Positions 1-4,457 of a stretch of DNA of 7,377 bases are shown one piece after another (position 1 is the first letter of the stretch; every line of letters begins with the position of its first letter). Origin of the DNA: an uncultured Bacteroidales bacterium (GTDB taxonomy: Bacteria; Bacteroidota; Bacteroidia; Bacteroidales; Bacteroidaceae); contig CACZRQ010000022.1 in the NCBI GenBank assembly GCA_902783615.1, forward strand, positions 1 through 7,377, given 5' to 3'. The position numbers and the translations under genes are program-made. Below the pieces are notes generated by a model. The model did no database searches, was not told the origin of the DNA, and saw only the letters and a list, made by a program, of their open reading frames with translations.

Positions 1-56
1 AAACGTCAATATATCTGTATGTTGCTATAGATTTATGCCAACATTTCCCATCCTGT

Positions 57-89
57 GGTTACATGGTTACAGCTGTAACCCGTAACCAT
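57..89. promoter_or_regulatory. Nested GGTTAC/GTAACC inverted-repeat cluster
   Basis: Four copies of the hexamer GGTTAC lie within about 30 bp, two forward (57-62, 65-70) and two inverted (75-80, 82-87). The core GGTTACAGCTGTAACC (65-80) is a perfect 16-bp palindrome. The outer words ATGGTTAC (63-70) and GTAACCAT (82-89) are also exact reverse complements. It lies 57 bp before the vsr start and could be an operator, a hairpin ending a gene left of the window, or a dispersed repeat. No T-run follows on the plus strand, which weakens the terminator reading. The symmetry is seen directly; the role is unknown. Confidence 0.5.
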
Positions 90-145
90 TTACGATAATA
101 ATAGCAAATAAATTACAAGTAAAATGACCTTTTGGACCTAGATAT

Positions 146-655
146 ATGGATAAACTAACTCCACAACAGCGACATAAGACGATGGCAGCGATTCGTGGCA
201 AGGACACGAAGCCTGAGATGATTGTACGTCGTGGGCTATGGAGAATGGGGTTCCGATATAGGCTGAATCACAAGAGGTTGCCAGGACATCCTGATTTGGT
301 GCTGACAAAGTATAGGACCTGCATCTTTGTGAATGGGTGCTTCTGGCATGGGCATGAAGGCTGCAAGCTTTACTCCGTTCCTAAAACCAACACCGAGTTT
401 TGGATAAACAAGGTGAGAAGAAATCAGGAGCGTGATGTGGATGTGAAGCGTCGATTGAATGCTATGGGATGGAACTGCATCACCATCTGGGAATGTGAGT
501 TGAAGCCTTCAAGAAGGGATGATACCCTGAAATCACTGGCATTCACATTGAATGAAATCTGGCTTGATAGCCATAAAGTGAATCGATATTATGCTATCCC
601 TGAAGAGGAAAGTGAACATTACCAAAAGGTAGCTGAGGCTGAGACTAAAGATTGA
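146..655 (+). CDS. vsr: Very short patch repair (Vsr) endonuclease
   Basis: This is a 169-aa protein of the Vsr family, which nicks DNA 5' of the T in T:G mismatches produced by deamination of 5-methylcytosine so that polymerase I can repair the site. Length and order match the family. The N-terminal stretch MAAIRGKDTKPE (13-24) is followed by LPGHPDLVL with the metal-binding Asp50, then NGCFWHGHEGC (63-73), ERD with Asp97 (95-97), and GW...IWEC (108-117). Cys65, His70, Cys73 and Cys117 fit the structural zinc site of E. coli Vsr. Asp50 and His68 fit its catalytic Asp51 and His69, but the position of catalytic His64 is Asn63 here. The ATG at 146 places the conserved N-terminus correctly. Such genes normally sit beside a cytosine methyltransferase; none is visible, though the window starts only 145 bases upstream. 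The family call is firm; activity is inferred. Confidence 0.95.
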   Translation: MDKLTPQQRHKTMAAIRGKDTKPEMIVRRGLWRMGFRYRLNHKRLPGHPDLVLTKYRTCIFVNGCFWHGHEGCKLYSVPKTNTEFWINKVRRNQERDVDVKRRLNAMGWNCITIWECELKPSRRDDTLKSLAFTLNEIWLDSHKVNRYYAIPEEESEHYQKVAEAETKD

Positions 656-712
656 TATCAATATTTGACGAGTACTGAAAAAATATACTGCTTCAGGCAA
701 GCAATTCGATTA

Positions 713-769
713 CCCGAAGTAAAAGGGTCGCTTACTACGGGAGGATGCCCCGTTTAGTTGAACTAAGCG
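713..769. repeat. Two successive hairpin-forming inverted repeats after vsr
   Basis: The first dyad pairs CCCGAAGTAA (713-722) with TTACTACGGG (732-741), nine of ten positions matching around a 9-nt loop. The second is a near-perfect 19-bp palindrome, CGTTTAGTTGAACTAAGCG (751-769), with a single T/G imperfection. Neither is followed by a T-run on the plus strand, so they are poor intrinsic terminators for vsr. They may be structured RNA, protein-binding sites, or remnants of a mobile element. No gene is convincing between 656 and 943. Confidence 0.4.
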
Positions 770-790
770 AAAAGGCGTTCAAAAACGGTG

Positions 791-845
791 AAATCCCCTT
801 TTTCTGTCCAGAAGGGGATTTGACTTTTCCACAAGGGGATATGAC
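791..845 (+). promoter_or_regulatory. Three 21-bp-phased AAGGGGAT words, candidate LytTR operator
   Basis: The word AAATCCCCTT (791-800) is the exact reverse complement of AAGGGGATTT (812-821). A third copy begins at 833, so the copies start at 791, 812 and 833, exactly 21 bp apart, the first one inverted. The last two extend to a 13-bp direct repeat, AAGGGGATTTGAC (812-824) and AAGGGGATATGAC (833-845), with one mismatch. The array ends 10 bp before the -33 box of the promoter serving the LytTR operon. Known LytTR regulators bind pairs of about 9-bp direct repeats with 12-13 bp spacers, a period of 21-22 bp, so autoregulation is plausible; the word itself does not match the published consensus. 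The first two copies can also form an RNA hairpin. Confidence 0.5.
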
Positions 846-855
846 GGCTCAAAAA

Positions 856-888
856 TTTGGAGCTTTCTATCATCATTCTTTATCTTTG
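856..888 (+). promoter_or_regulatory. Bacteroidetes-type promoter for the membrane protein/LytTR operon
   Basis: TTTG at 856-859 and TATCTTTG at 881-888 fit the Bacteroidetes sigma-ABfr consensus (TTTG, 19-21 bp, TAnnTTTG); the spacer here is 21 bp. Transcription would start near 893-896, leaving a leader of about 50 nt before the ATG at 944. The match is good in both boxes and lies directly upstream of the first gene of the unit. Confidence 0.7.
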
Positions 889-943
889 CACCATCGATCG
901 CGACTCGAATTACCTTTTTGTTTAACTTTTAAAATTGATTGCT

Positions 944-1261
944 ATGAATGTTTTTGAATTGTTTATGGAAGGTGGACCATTGGGAATGGCTTTGTTAACC
1001 ATCCTGCTTGTGCTGATGCTTTTTGCAGCTTGGAAGGCTCCTGCTTGGGTGAAGGAGATTGGCTTGGCGGCATTGGCTTGGGGGTTCTTCTGGGGATTTG
1101 CTGGTGTTTATCAGATGCTGGATGCTTTGCAGACTTTGACTGATGTGCCCACTTCTGTTATCTATGGAGGGGCAAAGGTGACCTTGGTGCCTGTGATGTA
1201 TGGCATACTGATTTATCTCGTCTCACTTGTTGTCATTTTGGTGCAGAAGCCCAGGATATAA
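944..1261 (+). CDS. Small three-helix TolQ/ExbB-like membrane protein
   Basis: This 105-aa protein is almost entirely membrane-embedded, with helices at about 13-30, 39-58 and 79-100. The GGP motif near the N-terminus and the C-terminal segment GGAKVTLVPVMYGILIY resemble the conserved last helices of the MotA/TolQ/ExbB proton-channel family. It is far shorter than true TolQ or ExbB (over 200 aa) and lacks their large cytoplasmic part. I chose the ATG at 944; a TTG at 935 would add only three residues. It is followed 22 bp later by a membrane-anchored LytTR regulator, so it may sense a membrane signal or control that regulator. Family assignment is by pattern and moderate; ion conduction is not shown. 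Confidence 0.75.
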   Translation: MNVFELFMEGGPLGMALLTILLVLMLFAAWKAPAWVKEIGLAALAWGFFWGFAGVYQMLDALQTLTDVPTSVIYGGAKVTLVPVMYGILIYLVSLVVILVQKPRI

Positions 1262-1271
1262 TCTTTTTTGT

Positions 1272-1279
1272 TATCTTTG
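1272..1279 (+). promoter_or_regulatory. Possible internal -7 box just before the LytTR start
   Basis: TATCTTTG at 1272-1279 matches TAnnTTTG and shares the 11-mer TTATCTTTGCA with the main promoter at 880-890. It ends only 4 nt before the ATG at 1284, so a transcript from it would start at or within a few bases of the start codon (leaderless). No TTTG lies 19-21 bp upstream, so the promoter is weak or the match is chance. Confidence 0.3.
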
Positions 1280-1283
1280 CAAC

Positions 1284-2003
1284 ATGAAATACCTCATTGC
1301 CATAGGATGTTGGATGGTGGAGGTCCTGTTGTTGACTACCATCTTGGTAAGCATGGACTATACGTTTATGCAGGCCATGATGCTTGCCTCCATGTTCCTG
1401 CCAGTTTTATTGGCAATGAAGTATTTCTTGCCACAAGTGAAACTGGAGCGGACACGCAAATCCATTGCAGGAATTGTGTGTCTGTTCCTTTCGCTCTTGG
1501 TCTTGGAATATCTGTTGCTGATGTGTTGCCATTCTTGGATGATGAGCTATGGCGACAATATGCCATCGGTGTTGCTGAACCCTGTGTTTCTGGTACTTAT
1601 ACTGGCGGTACTCTTTGTCTTGGACACTTCGATTGGAAAGAAGCTCGATCAGCATTTTGGCAAAACGCCGAAGAGCATCACTTTTATCTCAGACCGTAAG
1701 AATGTCACTTTACAGACTGAACAGATTCTCTATGTGGAGTCTAATGATGCCGAGACTTGGGTGCATACCCTTGACGGACAGCGTTATCGGAACAAGACAA
1801 ACATCTCGCAATGGGAACAGATTTTAGAGGATGATTTCCTCCGTACCCATCGTTCTTTCTTGGTGAATATCCATCAAGTCACCAAAGCAGAGCCAGACAG
1901 CCTTCAGCTTGGAGATATAACTATCCCTGTTTCGAGGAAGTATAAAGAAGTGGTAGCCGCAAAAATAGCGACTACCACCCCCAAAAAGCAGAGTATTAGT
2001 TAA
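1284..2003 (+). CDS. Membrane-anchored LytTR-family transcriptional regulator
   Basis: This 239-aa protein has four predicted membrane helices (about 3-22, 30-49, 62-82, 96-113), a short charged linker, and a C-terminal LytTR DNA-binding domain (about 131-228). The domain shows the family landmarks: ILYVESNDAETWVHT (148-162), FLRTHRSFLVN (185-195) and IPVSRKYK near the end. There is no phosphoacceptor receiver domain, so it is not a classical response regulator; the signal probably comes through the membrane part or its upstream partner. I chose the ATG at 1284; an in-frame TTG at 1227 would add 19 residues overlapping the previous gene and spoil the first helix. It is probably co-transcribed with the membrane protein ending at 1261. 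Its stop codon (2001-2003) overlaps that of the convergent gene. Targets are unknown; the phased repeats at 791-845 are a candidate. Confidence 0.9.
   Translation: MKYLIAIGCWMVEVLLLTTILVSMDYTFMQAMMLASMFLPVLLAMKYFLPQVKLERTRKSIAGIVCLFLSLLVLEYLLLMCCHSWMMSYGDNMPSVLLNPVFLVLILAVLFVLDTSIGKKLDQHFGKTPKSITFISDRKNVTLQTEQILYVESNDAETWVHTLDGQRYRNKTNISQWEQILEDDFLRTHRSFLVNIHQVTKAEPDSLQLGDITIPVSRKYKEVVAAKIATTTPKKQSIS
1950..1978 (-). terminator. Likely terminator of the minus-strand operon, inside the LytTR gene
   Basis: GTGGTAG (1950-1956) pairs with CTACCAC (1972-1978). Beyond one mismatch the stem continues with CGC (1958-1960) against GCG (1968-1970), leaving a 7-nt loop: ten pairs with one mismatch. On the minus strand the hairpin is followed by TTCTTTAT, a moderate U-tract. 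On the plus strand it is followed by C and A runs, so it would end transcripts from the sigma operon, about 20 bp beyond that operon's last stop, while lying within coding sequence for the LytTR C-terminus. Structure seen directly; function inferred. Confidence 0.5.
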
Positions 2004-2788
2004 AATTTATTGAGTTTTGATACATCGATTTTGGTTATTCCCGAATTTTGGATGGAAGTTTCGTCTGCAGTACCAGAAATGACCAACTTGCCTACGCCAG
2101 AGTTTGAGGCATCCAACTTTTGGCAATCCACTTGCAAGTTGATGGTGCCTGTGCCACTCTTCTTCACTTTCACCTCCTGACCATTGAAGTCAAACTCCAT
2201 GCTATCAACGCCATTTGAAGCGATATCCAGCTTGTCGGCCTTCACCTTTATCTCGCCTTTCGATACCCCACTGCTATTGAAATCCAAAGCTTTGGCATCT
2301 ATCTGCATATCCAAACTTGATACCCCCTTCAAGTTGAATGCTGCTTCCGAACAGTTAAGCTGAGAGGTTTCTAAATGCAAGACTCCATTGCTGTTGAGTG
2401 TAAAATCCCCAGTCTTCAAGTTGTCTGCATCGAAGTTCAACACTCCCTTGTTTTCCAGGCAATTCATATCAGGAGAGGTGATATAAAGTGTCAGAGTCTG
2501 CTTCTCGTTGTTGCTTTTCTTATCTTTCTGCTTGTCAGATACCACCAACACACCGTCTTTTACTTCCAGGCTTAGGCGTTCAATCTGTTTCTCTGAACCC
2601 TCCGCTTTGATGTAAAAGTTGCTGCCTTGTGTGTAGTGAACTGTCACAGCATAGTTGTTCTTGATGCCGCTGAAACCACTCAGTTTGAACTCTTTAGTAA
2701 TCACGTTATCATTATTGGCTTTGTCAGAAGCCTGTGCATAACTCATTGTCATCAGGGTCATTGCTGCCCATAAAAACATCTTTTTCAT
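2000..2788 (-). CDS. Exported head GIN-domain protein with beta-repeats
   Basis: This 262-aa protein starts with a signal peptide (about 1-20, cleavage near AQA). The segment FKLSGFSGIKNNYAVTVHYTQG (from residue 34) is the hallmark start of the head GIN domain (DUF2807) family, exported Bacteroidetes proteins once labelled putative auto-transporter adhesins. From about residue 115 the chain repeats a short turn, usually GV or GI, with glycines at 115, 135, 155, 174, 193, 212, 231 and 250. The period of 19-20 residues points to a right-handed beta-helix or stacked beta-sheet. No catalytic motif or membrane anchor is visible, so it is probably periplasmic, surface-attached or secreted. It is last in the sigma/anti-sigma operon, 18 bp after the previous gene, and is likely an output of that module. 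Exact function is unknown for the family. Confidence 0.9.
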   Translation of the reverse strand: MKKMFLWAAMTLMTMSYAQASDKANNDNVITKEFKLSGFSGIKNNYAVTVHYTQGSNFYIKAEGSEKQIERLSLEVKDGVLVVSDKQKDKKSNNEKQTLTLYITSPDMNCLENKGVLNFDADNLKTGDFTLNSNGVLHLETSQLNCSEAAFNLKGVSSLDMQIDAKALDFNSSGVSKGEIKVKADKLDIASNGVDSMEFDFNGQEVKVKKSGTGTINLQVDCQKLDASNSGVGKLVISGTADETSIQNSGITKIDVSKLNKF

Positions 2789-2806
2789 TTTGTTATAGGT
2801 TTTAAA

Positions 2807-3199
2807 TCATTTATACTTAATAATAATTGTCACTTTTCCGTTATGGAATGATGCACCTTGATTCCTGTATTGCATCATATACACACGGTTTTCCTGATCG
2901 CCCTCTATGGTGAGCGTCATGGTTTCTTCATCTTCATGGGTGATGATGCTGAATTGTCCGCTTTCCTGCTCGTTGAGGAAAGCCCTACGCAACTTGTTGA
3001 TAGTGATGTCGGTAGGTTGCAGCACCTTCACCACCTTCAGTACCTTGCGAGTCTTGGGATCACGCTCTACGGCCGAAGTGAATGTGCTCTTGCCGATGGA
3101 GGAATATTCATCCACAGCCTTGTCAATGGCATTTTGCGCAGAGAGTGCCAAACTTGTAAAGAGCAGTGCCATTGTACATAAAATAGACTTTAGTTTCAT
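2807..3199 (-). CDS. Small exported protein of the sigma-factor operon, function unknown
   Basis: This 130-aa protein has a clear signal peptide (about 1-21, ending LSAQ) and a mature part of about 109 residues. It opens with NAIDKAVDEY, continues with a basic stretch (DPKTRKVLKVVKV), a helix-like segment LRRAFLNEQESGQF, and ends in beta-like strands (ENRVYMMQYRNQG, KVTIIIKYK). This layout resembles the small DUF5024/DUF6108-like exported proteins found after sigma/anti-sigma pairs in Bacteroidales, but I cannot assign the family with certainty. There are no cysteines in the mature part and no catalytic motif. It lies 15 bp after the anti-sigma-like gene and 18 bp before the GIN protein, so co-transcription is very likely. 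It may act with the GIN protein in the envelope or feed a signal to the anti-sigma protein. Confidence 0.8.
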   Translation of the reverse strand: MKLKSILCTMALLFTSLALSAQNAIDKAVDEYSSIGKSTFTSAVERDPKTRKVLKVVKVLQPTDITINKLRRAFLNEQESGQFSIITHEDEETMTLTIEGDQENRVYMMQYRNQGASFHNGKVTIIIKYK

Positions 3200-3214
3200 A
3201 TACCTATTATATTA

Positions 3215-3787
3215 TTATTGGTTCAACAATTGTCGGATGCGTTCTCTTTCCTGTGCATCCTGTATTTGATTTAGCAGGTCTTGCTCGGCTTCATCAATAA
3301 GCTGAGCCGTTGGGGTTGTCTCGATGGCATCGGCCAAGCTCAACGTTCGCTTGATTTCAGGAAGAATCTCATGCAGATTGTCTATGCGTTGGCCATCCAC
3401 AATCATATAGCTCCCACCATATATATTTTGTAGAAGGTTGTTCTGGTAGATTTGGTATGCCCATATAGAGCCAACCACAATAGCTATCATGGCAGCAATG
3501 CCTGCTATCTGCTTCCAAAGTTTCCGATACTTGGGTGGAGCAGAGCTGACAGGTTGTTCCATTTCAAGTAAATTGTTCTCAGGTTCCAACTTGATTGTCT
3601 CAATCTCAGTCGTTTCTGCGAAAGCGATGGCATCGAAATCCAAGAACGTTTCTCGATACTCCTTCAGTTCTTCAGGCAATTCTTTCGTCTGCCTAAAGTA
3701 GTCGTAGAGCCATCGTTCTTCCTCTAAGGTGGTATCACCCTCGAAGAATCGCTCTATCAATGTCAATATTTCATTTATAGTTTTCAT
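3215..3787 (-). CDS. Single-pass membrane anti-sigma factor-like protein
   Basis: This 190-aa protein has an N-terminal cytoplasmic part with IERFFEGDTTLEEERWLYDYF (11-31), a pattern common at the start of Bacteroidetes anti-sigma proteins encoded beside ECF sigma factors. One membrane helix follows at about 93-111, then a periplasmic region of about 78 residues rich in charged helices near the end (EAEQDLLNQIQDAQERER). No zinc-binding HxxxCxxC motif and no full FecR domain are visible. The gene lies directly after the sigma gene, but across an unusually long 74-bp spacer filled with heptamer repeats. By position and topology it should hold the sigma factor at the membrane and release it on an envelope signal; this is inference. 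It could alternatively be a membrane protein without sigma binding. Confidence 0.8.
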   Translation of the reverse strand: MKTINEILTLIERFFEGDTTLEEERWLYDYFRQTKELPEELKEYRETFLDFDAIAFAETTEIETIKLEPENNLLEMEQPVSSAPPKYRKLWKQIAGIAAMIAIVVGSIWAYQIYQNNLLQNIYGGSYMIVDGQRIDNLHEILPEIKRTLSLADAIETTPTAQLIDEAEQDLLNQIQDAQERERIRQLLNQ

Positions 3788-3805
3788 TATTTCCTTATTT
3801 TCATG

Positions 3806-3882
3806 TCAATCATTAATCGTCAATTGTCAATTGTCAATTATCAATTATCAATCATCAATCATCAATAGTCAATCGTCAATTT
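3806..3882. repeat. Eleven-unit heptanucleotide tandem repeat (TCAATnn)
   Basis: Eleven consecutive 7-bp units of consensus TCAATnn run without interruption from 3806 to 3882. Read rightward the units are TCAATCA, TTAATCG, TCAATTG (twice), TCAATTA (twice), TCAATCA (twice), TCAATAG, TCAATCG and TCAATTT. On the minus (coding) strand each unit is nnATTGA, or nnATTAA once, so every unit carries a stop at the same place. The array encodes the last residues and the stop codon of the sigma factor and fills most of the spacer to the anti-sigma gene. Adjacent identical pairs suggest slippage or duplication. Confidence 0.9.
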
Positions 3883-4341
3883 CTCCCTTACCGCTTGTCT
3901 TGCCCTACTCAATGCTTTTCTCACAGCTGCCTCCTCCATTTGTAGCAAGCGAGCAATATCTTTCATCTCCATACCCTCCATATGCCTGAGTCTCAAGATG
4001 GTTTGTGGCACATCAGGCAAACTTTCCACCACTGACATCATGCGTTCAATGCGTTCATGCTCAACTGCTTCATTACTGTTTCCAATGGCAGCTGGCAATG
4101 CTTCAATGCCTTCTCGGGGTTTTCTTCTACGAATCGCGTCAAGGCAAAGGTTCCTCACCAGGATGCGAGCCAAGCCATCCACAGGACTATGCAATTGCGA
4201 GCACATCTGCCAAAGTCTCATCATGGCATCCTGCACCATGTCTTCAGCATCATTGGCATCGCCCAAATACTTAGTTGCTTCGGCTATCAGCATGGGTCTT
4301 AGGCGTTGCATCGCTATTTCATACTCGCTTTTCGTCATCAT
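3862..4341 (-). CDS. ECF-type RNA polymerase sigma factor
   Basis: This 159-aa protein has the two-domain layout of sigma-70 family ECF factors. Region 2 spans about 12-75, with DAEDMVQDAMMRLW (31-44) as the core-polymerase and -10 contact segment. Region 4 spans about 105-155, with SLPDVPQTILRLRHMEGM and the helix-turn-helix MKDIARLLQMEEAAVRKALSRAR (126-148) that reads the -35 element. I chose the ATG at 4341 (an ATG at 4338 follows directly); an in-frame TTG at 4392 would add 17 residues unlike the family N-terminus. The last residues, LTIDY, and the TGA stop are encoded by three units of the heptamer array. It heads an operon with an anti-sigma-like protein and two exported proteins, so it probably controls its own operon and envelope genes. 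Target promoters are not known. Confidence 0.92.
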   Translation of the reverse strand: MMTKSEYEIAMQRLRPMLIAEATKYLGDANDAEDMVQDAMMRLWQMCSQLHSPVDGLARILVRNLCLDAIRRRKPREGIEALPAAIGNSNEAVEHERIERMMSVVESLPDVPQTILRLRHMEGMEMKDIARLLQMEEAAVRKALSRARQAVREKLTIDY

Positions 4342-4368
4342 TCTTGCTTGTTCGTACACTAATATTAC

Positions 4369-4428
4369 GCAAAGTAAAGCGTTTTGTGACAAAAAATGAG
4401 GAGAAAAAGTAAATTATTTGTATCTTCG
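4369..4428. promoter_or_regulatory. Divergent promoter region between the sigma gene and the hydrolase gene
   Basis: The 116-bp gap holds possible -7 boxes for both directions. On the plus strand TATCTTCG (4421-4428) is one base off TAnnTTTG. On the minus strand TTACTTTGC (plus coordinates 4369-4377) is a near match lying 27 bp before the sigma ATG. Neither has a TTTG at the right distance. Between them is a 13-bp palindrome TTTTGTgACAAAA (4382-4394), an operator-like dyad. An ECF promoter for autoregulation may also lie here but I cannot recognise one. Confidence 0.35.
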
Positions 4429-4457
4429 CCCTATCAAATTAAAAAATAGTGATGACT

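Noticed and set aside
652..661. Palindrome TTGATATCAA over the vsr stop codon
   Set aside because: It is a 10-bp AT-rich palindrome without a T-run or repeated copies, easily expected by chance.
742..815. tRNA-like region with GTTCAAAAAC and nearby stems
   Set aside because: It cannot be folded into a four-arm cloverleaf, and there is no acceptor stem or proper T-loop (TTCGA/TTCAA with matching stem).
745..957. 70-aa plus-strand reading frame starting MPRLVELSEKAF
   Set aside because: It runs through the hairpins, the phased repeats and the promoter of the next gene, overlaps that gene's start, and has no signal, domain or believable ribosome site.
1227..1283. Extended LytTR start at a TTG (19 more residues)
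   Set aside because: It overlaps the upstream gene's end, and the ATG at 1284 gives a clean first membrane helix.
1268..1699. 143-aa plus-strand frame overlapping the LytTR gene
   Set aside because: It lies out of frame inside the LytTR membrane region, whose own frame has clear helices and a recognisable domain; the alternative has no recognisable features.
3806..3882. CRISPR array
   Set aside because: Units are 7 bp with no spacers; this is a simple tandem repeat.
4342..4392. Extended sigma-factor start at a TTG (17 more residues)
   Set aside because: The added residues (SQNALLCVILVYEQAR) do not match the family, overlap the likely promoter, and two ATGs follow at the expected place.
3998..4399. 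Plus-strand frames antisense to the sigma factor
   Set aside because: The minus strand encodes a clear ECF sigma factor; the plus-strand products show no domain.
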